A DNA stretch of 64,000 nucleotides from positions 210,655 to 274,654 of the forward strand of contig PUQB01000178.1 in NCBI GenBank assembly GCA_003024785.1, read 5' to 3'. Below, piece after piece: positions 24,200 through 37,400 of the stretch. The position numbers and the translations under genes were made by a program. The notes beneath the pieces were generated by a model. It saw only the letters and a list, made by a program, of their open reading frames with translations. It was not told where the DNA came from and did no database searches. Source of the stretch: Selaginella tamariscina. Taxonomy: Eukaryota > Streptophyta > Lycopodiopsida > Selaginellales > Selaginellaceae. The stretch's first letter is position 1. The number at the start of each line of letters is the position of its first letter.

Positions 24200-25050
24200 C
24201 ATAGTTACGAACACGGCCAGGATCCCGGCCGTGTTCACCGTGTTCGTGATGGTTCACCGTGTTTCACGAACACGGCCATGGGTCGTGTTCCTACGGCCGT
24301 GTTCGTGAACAGTGTGTCATGTTACGAACACGGGCCGTGATCCCGGCGACCACGGCCGAGATCACGGCCCATGTTCACACTGTTTAGAGAATATTCTTAA
24401 TTGAATATACTTTAGGGCATACGGCATCACACAGGAACGGCAACAGCAATCCAAGGCACAACAAGTATGGCGCAGCAATCCAACACTGTGAAAGCATTCT
24501 TCTTCGCGACAGTGGTAATTTTGTATATATAATCATGTACATTTGCATATATATGTATGAGAATACTTATAAACACACACACACACATATATATATTTAT
24601 ATAAAATTTAAACTACAACATGTAAAAACATGGAGTTTTAGATAATATGTACAACATATCCAAATATTATATTATATAAGTTAGACATGTATATGATGTA
24701 TTTTATTTTAATTTATTTCTTTTTTGAAGAATGCAGCATATTTATAAGAGAGGTTTTGGCAACCAGCTTATATATATGATAAAAAACACATTTTTAAGTT
24801 TAATGTATACATAATTTGGCATGTATATGTTTCTTTAAATACATATTATTTCTTTGAGTTTTTATTTATTAATTAATTAAGGTTTATTTTATTATGGTTA
24901 ATATAAAAGTGATTGTGTGCGAGCTAGAATATTCATTAGAATATTCATTAATATTCACTAGAATATTCGTGAGCCGTGATCGTGTTCCGTGGTCGGGTTC
25001 TTAGAATCTGAGGCTAGTGTTCGTGTTCCGTGTTCGTGTTCGTAACTATG
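24200..25050. mobile_element. Non-autonomous hAT-like DNA transposon (851 bp)
   Basis: Terminal inverted repeats of 16 bp: CATAGTTACGAACACG at 24200-24215 and its complement CGTGTTCGTAACTATG at 25035-25050. It is flanked by a perfect 8-bp target duplication GTTTAATC at 24192-24199 and 25051-25058, the size typical of hAT elements. Subterminal arrays of GAACACG/CGTGTTC lie within about 170 bp of the left end and 90 bp of the right end. The interior is AT-rich without a coding frame. Confidence 0.85.
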
Positions 25051-25058
25051 GTTTAATC

Positions 25059-28000
25059 AGGCTTTGTTTAAGTTTAAACTATATTAATTTAAGCTTAAAA
25101 TTTAATATTAAGTTTAAAAATTATTACCATTCAAATGCATGGCAAATTTATCAGTCTATTTCCTATGCATGTCATTCTTTTATTTGCATCATTCTTTTGT
25201 ATAGAGTAAACATTAAAGTGCTATTCTTTTGCAAGAAAAAAACCTCTTTTGCATAGTATTGAAGAATGCAAAATTGGACCTTGAATAGTTGTAGTCCTAA
25301 ACAAGTTTAAAAAGGGGAAAGTGCACCCATTTTTTGTATTAACTAATTAATAATTTAATTTTATAATATTACATATTACTTATTAAAATTGTGAAAAGCT
25401 GTAAGTTTATATGCATATGTTAAGTTTATCAAAATAAAGATAGTATAAATCTGTTAATTAAATGTTTATTGTTCAAAATATGAATTAAAGTAGTTGTTTT
25501 ATATACTCTTTATATGCATTAACTCTCTCTTTATAATAATTTATATTGTTACCTAGTGCATACAAACCTTTAAGAACTATTAATTATTTAAGAATTGTAC
25601 AATCTACTTTAATGTTTAATCAATTAACATGGTATTGAAGCTACTAAGGTATAAGAAAAAAACTATGAACTTGACTTGTTAAGCATAATTCATAAGTTAA
25701 TAAAAAAATTTGGTTAAAAAATTATGAATTCTTTCTAAATAAGATTAAGTTGCTAAGTATAATTGATAAGATAGTGAAAATTTTTAATTAAAAAAACCAT
25801 GAGCTCTTTAAATAATTTTGAAAAAGAAAGAAAAGGAATAATAAAACAGAAAAAACAGAGTTTGAAAAAAAAAAAAAAAAAAAGTGTATTAACGAAAGAA
25901 AAAACAAAAATGTATTAATGAAATGTTAATAAAAAAATTTTAAAAAAAAAGATATATTAATGAAAACTTTAATTAAAAAACCATGACTCTCTCTAAGCAA
26001 ATTTAGAAAAGAAAATGAAAATGTATTAATAAAAGAAAGGAAAAAAAGCAAAAAGATGTGATAAAAGAGTTCAAAAAGAACAAAAATGTTTAATAAAATA
26101 AAAAGAAATAAAGATGTACTAATAAAAAAAAGAGAAATTAAAGATATGTTAGTAAATAAATAAATAAAGTAAATATGTGTAAATAAAATTTAAAAAAAGA
26201 AAATAAAGATGTGTTAATAAAAAATAAAGAAAAAAAAAGATGTGCTAATAAAAAAAATATGCTAATAAATGAAAAGAGAAAGTAAAAATGTGCTAATAAA
26301 ATATAAAGAAAACAAGTATGTTTTAATAAAATAAAATAAAAAAAGAAGTAAAAGATGTGTTAATGAAAATATAATAATGAAAAAAAAAAAACATGTATTA
26401 ATGAAAAAGAAAAAGATTTTTAAGGTTTCTTAATGGTGACTCATTATATTCATTATTGTAGCATAAAATTTAATATGATATTTGAGATAACAATATTATT
26501 ATATTTAATATTTTTTTTACAAGTTTATATTACTTATATAAACCAAAGTGCTTCTTCACCAAGTAAAAAGTAAGTAACATTAATTAATTAAAATAAATTT
26601 ACATCTTTATTACATGAAAAACCATAATCATTCTAATTAAAAAATTAATAAAAAGTTATTATAAAGATTAGGTTAAAACCTCTTTTTTCTTTCTAAACAT
26701 TTTTCTAAAATAATCTTATTTGGTTAAGAGTGCTTAATTAGTCTATTGCATGTCAAACATTTAATTAGTACCTTAAATAACTTTGTGCATCGTCGTCTTT
26801 TTTTATCATTTTTTAAATTATTTAAAATTGTTTATTTTAAAGTACATTTTTATTTTTTATTTTTTTATTAATGCATATTTATTTTAATTAATTAATAATA
26901 ATTGCTTTATGTTTGATAGAGGAGTGGTTATATGATTTTCCAAACAACAAAGATATATATTTATTTTAAATACTAAAGCTAAATATTTTGCATTAACACA
27001 ATATATATGAAGTAATTTTGATAAAGAGGCTACCTACAGAGTTTTAAGTTAGGTTCATAAATTAACTTTGGCCAGAGATTTAATGTTTCACACAAAGTCT
27101 AAGCACATTAATGTCCATTGTTACTTTGTGTATAGAAAGGTTTTATGCATGAAGTATCTTCCTAACTACAAGTAAACTCTATAAATTTAAGGTATATAAG
27201 GTTTTTCATTACTTACTAATATATATAGGTATTTACTAAGTTGAATTAATTAAATTATTAAAATGATTAAGTGTAGTTTACAAGTACTTGAATTGGTATA
27301 ATTAACTAGGAAAAGAAAAAAGAAAAATTTGGGTATAATTAACTGTTGAAAATTTTCATATGCATTACAAAAGGAAACATTTTGATGAAAAACCTGTTAG
27401 CTTTTGGGGTTGTGCTCTCATTCAATACACATATGCATAGTCTACATTGGATAATCAGACATTCATTTTTAAGAAGTCATGTGTGTGTGCAGTTTATAAT
27501 GTGTGTACAAACCCAACTTACTAACATCATTTAACTTGACAATATATGTCTATATATAATAATTTTATATAACAGGTATGTGTGTTCTTTAAACAACAAC
27601 AACAATTGGTCAAAGTTGTGCTTCCAATTTAGCACAATACTATTAATTTATAAAATTATATATATATTATAGTATAAATATACTATATATTATATATTAT
27701 GTTAATATTTATAAATAAACTTTAAAATTTATCTGCTTTATTTGTCTATTTTACTACACCTAAATACAAAACAACCTTGTCACTTTACACTTACCTTATG
27801 CATAAATTAGTAAGTTATATAGTTAATATTAAATTATTATATATGTAAAATGAAATACATAAAGAAATAAATCATATGTATACATAAACATGATTATGCT
27901 CATGTATATATACCTATGCATTTAAATTTATTTCTACTTTAAATTCCTTTATAGATGTGTATGCATCTAGATATGTGTATGTATTCTTCACAAGTTTTTT

Positions 28001-28590
28001 TAAATATTTATAATTAACTTATAATAATAATAACATTAACTTATCATGACTTATAATTACTAAATTACTTTTATTTATTCATTTTTTTATATGATTACTT
28101 CCATGTATTATATTCTTTTATACACATGCAGGCGTATAAATGTTTTTAGCTGATACATAGTTATTAATTTACTAAATAGTTTAATTTCTTAATATGCTTG
28201 ATAATCAAATCATTTTTGTCTTAATTACTTTAAGATTGCATAAATCACACATATATGCATGGATGTGATTATGCTTTTATGTAAATACGGATATACATTT
28301 AATATGTTTAAGAGAATTTTAAATTCTTTTGTGGCATGTAAATTTAGAAAGATGTATTCTTCACATTTATAATTAACTTATAAGATTAATATTTAATTTA
28401 TTATAATTTATAATTATTAATTATTTTGTGAGCAGTCACAAGTATTAAATACGTACATATGTATCTAAGATAGATTTTACATTGGTTTACTTACAGTATA
28501 AATATTATGTATTATTAAAAAACAATGTATGTACGTGTGTGTGTGTGCGCGCGTGTGTGTATTCCACACACGCGCACGCACGCACACGTC
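25059..28590. other. AT-rich intergenic DNA
   Basis: No coding exon found. Very AT-rich with A-tracts, including the purine-rich low-complexity block listed separately (25790-26420). A (GT)n/(CA)n palindrome-like pair lies at 28533-28590, next to the end of the GDSL gene. Confidence 0.6.
25790..26420. repeat. A-rich degenerate repeat, unit about AAAGATGTGTTAATAAAA
   Basis: Loose tandem copies of AAAGATGTGTTAATAAAA with variable A-runs, for example at 26055, 26100, 26205 and 26355. The complementary form (ATTAACACATCTTT) makes up much of 60300-62400. Flanking phrases such as AAGCATAATTCATAAG (25682) also recur inverted near 62455. Confidence 0.65.
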
Positions 28591-28591
28591 T

Positions 28592-30994
28592 TCAATTATT
28601 AACTTGAATTTTCTGGCATTGCATAGAGAGTTCAACAGGAGGGTCTAAGAATTTGCCAGAGATAAGCATCTTCGCAATAACTTGATAGTAATGTTGTGTA
28701 AAATGGTTTCCATCCCACGATATATATCTTGCAGGATCATCACAGACAGGTACCCCTCGCATCCCACATTTCCGAGACATTGAGAAGTTGTATAACCCTC
28801 CAGTTCCACAGCAAGCATTATGTACGTCTGTAAACCCTGCATGTACACGCTACTATACACACACGCATGTACATACGTACACACACACACACACACGCAC
28901 GCACGCACGCATATATCACCGTATTCTTGTGCATTATTAAGGATCTCAAAGTACGAATTGTAAAGATCAGCGAACATAAAATTGGAGTCGTTTAATCGCT
29001 TCCTGAGAGTGTTCACTAAGTTGTGTAGTCCTGTTTGTAGACTCAATGTGAGGTTGTTATATTCAGCTAGGCAACCTTGTGAGCCGTACACTCTGACGTG
29101 TCCCCTTCCGTACAATGTCTTGAACAAGGGTGTGCAACCTTGAGGTGGCCTTCCCAATACAAAGAAGTTCCTGCCCCCATGCTCGTGTAATCTCTAAAAC
29201 ATATAAATAGCTTAATCACTTAAGTCAAAGTTTAATTAATTAATTACATTTGTTTTAAATTTTAATTAATATAACTAATTTATCTATACTTACAGCTTCA
29301 ACTGTAGATATGACTTGGGAAATAATTATATCATGAACCTCAGATATCGATTTATTTCCAAGGTTCGGTGATTGATAATGAAGTATAAAGTACTTATCCT
29401 AACCTAGTTAATTAATTATATTTTTTAAAAATAATTAATAAAACTAATTTATCTATAGTTACAGCTATAGCTGTCAACTGTAGATATGACTTCGGGAATA
29501 ATTATATCATTGTTGATTTATGTCCTTAAGTTGTGATTGATAATGAAGTATAAAGTATGTTTAAGTATTTAAATTATGTTAATCACTTATTAAAAGTCAA
29601 AGTTTAAGCTAACTAGTTAATTAATTATATTTCTTTTTAAATTTTAGTTAATTAAACTAATTTATCTAACTACAGTTATAGCTGCTTCAACTGTAGATAT
29701 GACTTGGGGAATAATTATATCATGAACCTCAGATATTGATTTGATAATGGAGTATAAAGTACTTATCCTAGCAAGCTAACCCAGTTAATTAATTATATTT
29801 TAAAAAAATCAATTAATAAACTAATTATCTATAGTTACAGCTATAGCTGTCAACTATAGATATGACTTCGGGAATAATTATATCATAACATATATTGATT
29901 TATTTCCAAGGTTCTGATAATGAAGTTATAAAGTACTTATCTTAGCATATACACTTACATGTTTAAGTATTTAAATTTAACATAATAATGTTTAATCACT
30001 TGTTAAAGTCAAAGTTTAAGCTAACTAGTTATTTAATTATATTTCTTTTTAAATTTTAAGTTAATTAAACTAATTTATCTATACTTACAGCTATAGCTGC
30101 TTCAACTGTAAGATATGACTTGGGAATAATTATATCATGAACCTCAGATATTGATTTATTTCCAAGGTTCGGCCTTAAGTTGTGATTTATGTCATTCCCA
30201 CCTATTAAAATGAAGTACAAAAAAGTATTTGAAAACGAGGGTGGAGGCAGATTCTCCATACATCCTGTGTAAATAAAAACTATAATATACATATATATGT
30301 AAATACACGCACGCACGCACACACGCACGCACCTTGGGGACGACTGTAGCATGATAATACTCTTTGTTTGAACTGAACAAACTGCTGTACTTGTAGCATC
30401 AAGTGAAAAGGATTCTGGAAGCTTGAGTTTCTCGCAGTTGCTCCAGTCTGCGCAAAGTTGATATCCGTCCTGTAGTTTCGCCTCAAGCCTGCAAAGTACG
30501 GCTCCACTTGCTCTCCCAATCCGTACGCACTTGCTATAGCAGTATATACATTATAAATATACGTATACGTATATGTGTTATCATGGTATCTCTATATAGC
30601 ACACACCAATGTAATCAACAACGAGCTTTCCATCGCTAGATCTTCCAGAGTAATAACCTGGCCAAGTTTTGCCATAGGGGTAACGTGAGGGAAACCCATT
30701 TGGGACTCCTGCTGGAAATAATGTCTGCACATTACCTGATCAGACGTGTATAAGCATAATACATGTGTGTGTGTGTGTGTGTGCGTGCGTGTGTGTGATC
30801 ATGACCTGTGTCGGACAGGGAGTCCCGAATACAATCAGTCCCTGTGGGCATGATGGCACTTTGTTAGCGATCTGGCCGGAAGCAAGAATCGAGTAAAGAA
30901 TCAAAGACACTAAAAATAGATTGGAGATTGCTGTGAAAGCATAGCCATAGAGAAACCAATATATGTTCACATACTTGTTTTGATCATTACACAC
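28592..30994 (-). CDS. GDSL esterase/lipase (SGNH hydrolase)
   Basis: Secreted plant lipase-like enzyme. Exon 1 begins at the ATG of 30994 and has a hydrophobic stretch (SNLFLVSLILYSILASG) serving as a signal peptide. The nucleophile block FGDSLSDTG is present in the DNA at about 30803-30828 but one base short, so the written frame gives FGTPCPTQ. Exon 2 (30607-30738): PAGVPNGFPSRYPYGKTWPG. Exon 3 (30334-30536): INFAQTGATARN. Exon 4 (about 30090-30265): LIGGNDINHNL, the GxND block. Exon 5 (28918-29192): FFVLGRPPQGCTPL and EYNNLTLSLQTGLHNLVNTL. Exon 6 (to 28592): CCGTGGLYNF, VPVCDDPARYISWDGNHFT with the catalytic Asp and His, stop after QVNN. All SGNH blocks are present; activity depends on whether the exon 1 slip is real. 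Confidence 0.9.
29280..30060 (-). repeat. Four decayed copies of part of exon 4 inside the GDSL gene intron
   Basis: The 3' part of exon 4 (GGAAATAAATCAATATCTGA then GGTTCATGATATAATTATTC; real copy at about 30090-30180) recurs on the same strand at about 29298-29365, 29465-29530, 29674-29745 and 29838-29915. Neighbouring intron sequence (TTAATTATATTTC, CTAATTTATCTATA) is copied too. Spacings alternate between about 170 and 200-245 bp, as if a two-copy unit was itself duplicated. None of the extra copies carries the GGND part. Confidence 0.8.
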
Positions 30995-32527
30995 CAGAAG
31001 TAAACATTACTTTCCCCAATTATATAGGGTGTACTTGATAAGTTTTAAATATAAAATTTAGGATTAATTGAATTTATGGAATATATTAAAATTAATAAAT
31101 TATAGAAAAGTATTTATATATATATTTTAATTTTTTATTATGAATACTTACAATATACTTCTCTCTCTTAGCTGTAGCATGTGATACAGTGAATATTTCA
31201 AAGGAGCATGTGTTAGATTGAAACTTACAAACAATGTACATCAAAAAAGAAGACATATTTGATATTATTAAATATAATATAACTTATTTAACATTGTTTA
31301 TAATTTATTATTAATATATTATTTAAAACATTTATTTAATATCCATTTACATGGAAAATGTTGATTAAAATCTTAAATTGTATTTGTATAGAAGTTCTTG
31401 ATTTTCTAGCTTCGAATGACGTTTGAATGCTACTTTCTGAGTATTTACATGTTAAGACATTTATATAACGAGAATATGAAAAAAGATTAATTAATAGTTT
31501 AAATACTTAATAAGGACATATATCACATTCATCTTTCAAAATGAGGGGTTATTATTTTTGAATGAATCGTGGAAACTACATCAAAAAAAAAACAAGTTTA
31601 TCTGAAATAAAATGTGTCAAAGTTATTGTGAAGCAATTTGGATATATCATGCATCATTTATGAATAAGTTATAAGCACCTCTAGTAATAATTAATTAAGT
31701 ATTTTCTCTAATTAATTGAAGGGGAAAGAATAAAATTATGATTCCAAATCAAGATTAAACTTTATATAAAAGTAATTTTAATGGATTATTCACAAGCTTT
31801 GTGTGGGTTACAATTTTTAATATAAAAATTTTAGAAGAGACATTTCGAACAAACAAAAAGTCTTTGTTCGTTTCAACACCATTACTGAAATCAACATTGA
31901 ATTTTGATTTAAATCAAAAATTCAATAAACATTGTTTGTTTTAGATCGTGTGTTATCTCAACTTCATATGCTTTAAAGAGAAAAAAAATAAAAATTCAAT
32001 AACATGAAGACTTAGCATATCACATGATTTACTTTATAAGATTTAATTTATAAGTCATAACAAATTAATTCGTCATGTATTATAAAAGTGTATAATAAAT
32101 TAACTTTTGCAATATAAGATAAAGTAACATAGATAATTGTAATGTAAAGTAACCTAACAAATATAAATAAAGTAATATGGACAAACATAAGGTAAAGCAA
32201 ATGAGTAAAGTAATTAGGACAACCTTTACCAAGGCAAATATAAGGTAAAATAACTTAGACAATTGTCAAGTAAAGTAACTTTGATAAACATAAAATAAGG
32301 TAACATTGCATGCAATTTGAAAATTACTTTTCAATTCCTACCTTTGACATTAGAGTTTATAATCCAATTTACTTATTAAGTAAATATTCTCTAAAGAGTT
32401 ATATATCTTACTCTTCGCATAAAATTCAAACATTTTAATTGAAAATGATAGCTAGTCCTACTAATAGGCATTGATACCAATTGTTAAAATTTTATATAAA
32501 GAGTCGAAACATGGCTGTCAAGTGACC

Positions 32528-32636
32528 ATCCAACATCAACACCCTTTATCAGCCTTCCAATTGGCCACCAACATCAACACCTTTATCACCTTTCAATTGG
32601 GCATCCAACATCAACACCCTTTATCACCTTCCAAGA
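32528..32636. repeat. Three-copy tandem repeat, about 40-46 bp
   Basis: Three copies of CCAACATCAACACCCTTTAT followed by CACCTTCCAATTGG, slightly diverged, starting at about 32528, 32569 and 32607. Confidence 0.75.
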
Positions 32637-33929
32637 CGACCATAAGACTCAGATGCATAAATAGACACAAACCCTAAGTCCCTTAAATAATTATCCTAAG
32701 AACCAAGAGACGTTTTGCACATATCCCCATGATAAAACTAAGGCATCATGACTTATGCCTTAAGGAATCACTCTTATTTGAAAGTACAACCCCTTTAAGC
32801 GATAAGGGGTACCTTGACTGATGACTAACTCATAAGTCATATCCTAAACTTAAAATTAATACTTAATGAGGACATGAGTGTGTCCATAAGCAGACACAAA
32901 TGTTTTATTAAGTAAACTCTCTAAGGTTAAATGTGGATAACCTTAAATACATGATATTGCAAGTGCCTTGTAAAAGGGCTTATACTAATGAGCTTAAATT
33001 ATTTAACCCCTACATCCCAAAGAAAACACCCCCTAGCCAAGTGTGCTAATAAACACACTCAGTTACAAAACTTAACCTCCTTGAGCTGATGCCCAAGGTT
33101 ATGCATGTTCGCTCCAACTCTTCGATGTTAAATCGATGACATATTAACACGATTGCGCGCGGAATGCAAGATATCTCAACATTGTATTGTGTATTATCTA
33201 ACCTAATGTCACATGTTCATGTGACATTATTTTCAAGATGCAGGCTATTTCACCATAACCCATAACTCAAGAGCTACACTTGGTGCCACAGACTCGCAAG
33301 ATGTTAACTTTAGAAGCCCCCTATGTAAACTCTTAAGAACATAATAAAGAACCTATTACTTAAGATTCCATGCCCATAGTTGGATAAGAACATGGATATG
33401 CCCTACTTAGTTATGAGTGTTACTTGATGTGGAGGAGAATGCTAGAGACATGTTTAAACCTCTAACCTATGAAACATGCACTCTAACAAGACTTTTCAAA
33501 CATAGATTTGTCAACATTAACGGTAGGTTACCTTAAAGGTGTGATGTACCCCTATCGTTTAAAAGTTGAGGCAACACAACAAAGGGTTGTGCCTTGAACA
33601 ACCACAAGTTATAACTGCAACAGTAAAAAAAATAACGAACTTAGTTATGAACTTAAAAACTCTTACTAATATATTCTACTTTTTATTCATGACATAGCCT
33701 TTTCCTTGTTTTCATAATTGATGAGCTTAACCTAAACAACACATTGACAACTTGAGGGGTTTAGGGCGTGGTTAGGGTAAATCTAAGGTTGGGTTAATCC
33801 TAGAAATGTTTTTACCCATTCTTGACATGTCAAACTCACTGAAACTAACCAATAAACCACATGGAATGTCTTGAACATGTGAAGAAGAAGAAGAAACAAC
33901 ATTTTCTATTTGATTTATTAACATTATTC

Positions 33930-34165
33930 TAAAATAATTGGGTTAAAACAATTGGATTAAAACAATTGGTTTAAGGTTGTAAACCAAATGTCTCTAATTG
34001 GATGTGTTATTTTTAAACCAATTGTTTTTAAATCAAATGTGCAATAGTGTAAAGACATTTGGTTTGCAATCAATTGGTTTAAAGACAACCGATTTAAAAA
34101 CATCTAATTTACAATCAATTAGTTTAAACACAACTAGTTTAGGAACATTGGATTAAAGACATTCA
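33930..34165. repeat. Degenerate minisatellite with palindromic unit CAATTGGTTTAAA
   Basis: Irregular copies of ACAATTGGTTTAAA and its complement TTTAAACCAATTG run through the interval with a spacing near 20 bp. It lies immediately left of the LTR retrotransposon. Confidence 0.6.
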
Positions 34166-34217
34166 ATTTGGGGACTATAACAATCGTGGTTTTTTAGAGC
34201 ATTTTAAAGCCTCAACT

Positions 34218-34428
34218 TGTACGGTTCCATGGTATATATGTATAATATATGCCATGTAGACTCCGCCATGTGGCACTAGGATTTACTTAGCATCAAGCAC
34301 ACTAATTTGGGCGCCAAGATTTACTTGGCACCAGGTGTGCTAATCCTGGCATGGACACTTAATATAAATGCCTTTTATGAGTCAGACCTAATCAAATCAT
34401 ATTTGATATTCGCACCTCTTTCATTGGT
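34218..34428 (+). repeat. 5' LTR of the Ty3/Gypsy element
   Basis: Begins TGTACGGTTCCATGGTATAT and shares GATTTACTTGGCACCA, ATAAATGCCTT and ATTCGCACCTC with the 3' LTR. The right end near CTCTTTCA is approximate. Confidence 0.7.
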
Positions 34429-37400
34429 GGAGAAGTTGGGTAGTCCTTTGAAGACTTAGCTTTTTGTGTTCTTCTTTGTCTCCCTCTCCCCTTGTTATTG
34501 TTCGTGATGACGAACAAAGAAAGGTATGCAGCAGAATGCCAGTATGCCACAAAGTGTCAATCCACACCTTTTGGGTTCGAATCCACGTGTTTGTCCAGAG
34601 TTCTTCAAGAGGGAGGTTGAAGCAATGGTGGGAACACTTTCAGGGATTGCTAATTATTATTATGAATGGTCTGAATCCCAGTGGTTGCGAGAGTTCGCAG
34701 CGTGTCTACAAAGACTTACCTTGCAATGATACAATGGTGTCCTTGTTCTCGATCGACAAGATTAGAACATCTTGTCTCAGCAATTCAAGAAGCCCGAGGA
34801 TTCCTCTGTGGCTTTTTACGAGCTCCATGACTTAAAGTAAGTGTCGGGAGAGACTGTTCAATAATTCGGGATCAAGTTCAAGAACTTGGTCAATCGTGCA
34901 GATATGAGTATAATAGAATATGTACGGTTGGGCTTGTTGTGGTCGGCTCTTCGCCTTGATTTGGTTGGCTTGGTGGAGGGATTTGGTCCCTCGATTGTGG
35001 AGGAGGCCTTGAGGATTGCACAACGATTTGAGAACTCATTAGGAGTAGCACAATGTGTGTATCATGTACCAGTACTATTCTTGGAACTTCTTCAACATCT
35101 GATCCTATTCCAATGGAAGTGGGTGCTATCCAGATGGAGGAAAAGTCCTTAGGCCAAAGGAGGGGCCGAGGCTAATTTGCTAGTCAGCGTGGTTGTGGTC
35201 ATGGGCGAAACATTCAATGCTACGAGTGCCAAGGTTGGGGACATGTTGCAAAGCATGTGCAAATCGACATTAAGTAGCTGCCATCAAAGACTGTAAAAGA
35301 AGTTGAGATGCTTCCTCAACCGAAAAACAGGAGTAATGCATGGGGTGTCAGAACTAGGCACATTGCATCTGACTCTTGCACATAGTCAACACTTCCTGAA
35401 GCGCCTTTGTTCTTCCATGCGTGTGCAAGCATAGGGTTTCGATTGAGTTGCCAAACATCAAACGTTTTATGTTTGTGTTCTCAGGCATGATAAAAGGAAC
35501 TCCTATTTCAATCTTGATGGACTTCAGATTTGGTATATCTTCTATCAATCAATCGGTAAGTCCATGCACTTGCACAAAGTACCTATCGAGCGTAGTGTTT
35601 GCTGATAAGAATCCTTTGCTCAATCATATTGAATTGTACACGTGCATGTGGTGTAGGAGGATACCATCATATACTTCCATTGCGAGTGATGACGAGTCAA
35701 GTCCATGACACCATCATGGGTGTCAATTGGCTTTATGCGGTTAAGGTGAGATGTGATTTCGAGATGTGCACGCTGTCTATCCCAAGATGCCCTCCATTGC
35801 GGGCTATAGGACATGCACCGCATGGCATGGTGGCGACATTGCAGGGCGTCGTGGCGCCTAAGGAAGAGCCTTCTCTAGAGCAACGAGTCAAGGACATCAA
35901 GAACTTGTTGGCGAGATATCCGAACTTATTCAAACCCATTGTAAGAGCTATGAATCCCCTATTTACTACTTGGCATCACATCCCGACTGGTACAACTCAC
36001 CCGATCAGGATAGGGCTCAGGCATTGTTCTCCAAGAGAACGAATCTTGAATCGTTGTGTAAGGGAAATGTTGGAGTTGAAGGTGATATGTAAGTCGTAAG
36101 TTTGTGGGCAGCAAAAATCACGCCTAGTTCCGAAGCTGAATGGGACTGCACATTTCACTATTGACTTTCGACCATTGAATGATATTCATATCCATTGCCA
36201 AGGGTGGATCATTTGGTCAATGCATTGGGGAACAACCAATATTTCACTATCCTTGACATGGCTTCCGGCTATTGGTAAATCCCTATGGCTCTTGAAGATG
36301 CAGCAAAAACAACATTTTGAATACCATTTGGCTTGTATAAATTTACTGTTATGCCCATTTGGACTGGTTGGAACCCCAACAAGCTTCCAGCAAATGATGG
36401 ACAAACTATTGGAAGGCTTTGAAGAATTTGCATGTGCATATATTAACGACCTTTTGATTCACTATGTTAGGTGGGAGGAGCACCTTCAACAATTAGAATG
36501 GGTCCTATAGCAATTGATGAATATGGGTTGAAGTTGAAAGAGTAGAAGTGTAATTTGAATGTACCTCCCTGAAGTATCAGGATTAATCATCATGGTAGAG
36601 GGTGTGAAGTCGGATCCCGAGAAGACCTTGGTTGTACAAGAATTTCATGCTCTTAAGTCAGTAGCTAAGTTACGTGTTTCTTGGGGAAGGCAACATACCT
36701 AGCGAGGTTTGTTCCGTGATCCTTAAATCTAACATCCCCATTGCGAGGATTGTTAAAACAAGGAGCTCGATTCCTTTGGTTCAAGAAATGTCAAAAGGCG
36801 TTCAAGGACATTAAGGCATTGCTAGGATTTTCACTTTTGTTGCGGTATTTATTCTTCATACCGATGCTTCAAATGTCGGGTTGGGAGCATATTTGCTGCA
36901 TGAGACTCTCGATGGTCAATAATACTCGATTGCTTATGCAAGTTGGAGCCTTAATGATGTAAAGAAAAACTATTCCACCATGGATAAGAAATGCCTAGTA
37001 GTTGTATGGGCCTTTTAGAAGTTCCATGCATATTTACATGGCTCCGCATGTTGTTAAAAATCAATCATGCTGCACAACTAGATCATGAAAATGAGGAATG
37101 TGATGAGACGGCTTGCACGTTGGGATTTATTTTGCAAGGGTATCGATTTCAGGTCGTTCATCGGCCAAGATCTAGTTTGTCAAACGTGGATGCGTTATCT
37201 CGAGCTCCTGTGGCGGTGGTGGCACATGTGGCATTATTGTTGGACGTCCTCCCCGATCACATCCTTCCTAGGCAGGAAGATATTGTGAAGGCCCAGAAGT
37301 TGGAGCTGTGGATCAGGAGGTTGTATGAAGTCTTGAGTGGTGATGTACTTTGCAAGGATCTTGACTTTCATTCTAGTTTTTTCATGACAATCCGATGTCC

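Larger units (their letters stand above)
31000..34217. other. AT-rich intergenic DNA with minisatellites
   Basis: No gene found. Holds an AT-rich stretch (31.0-32.4 kb) and a short tandem repeat at 32520-32640. A moderately GC-richer stretch of unknown origin (32.7-33.8 kb) follows, then a degenerate CAATTGGTTTAAA repeat (33930-34165) just before the 5' LTR. Confidence 0.55.

Noticed and set aside
28533..28590. CRISPR or hairpin array
   Set aside because: Only a (GT)n next to a (CA)n; no repeats with unique spacers exist anywhere in the window.
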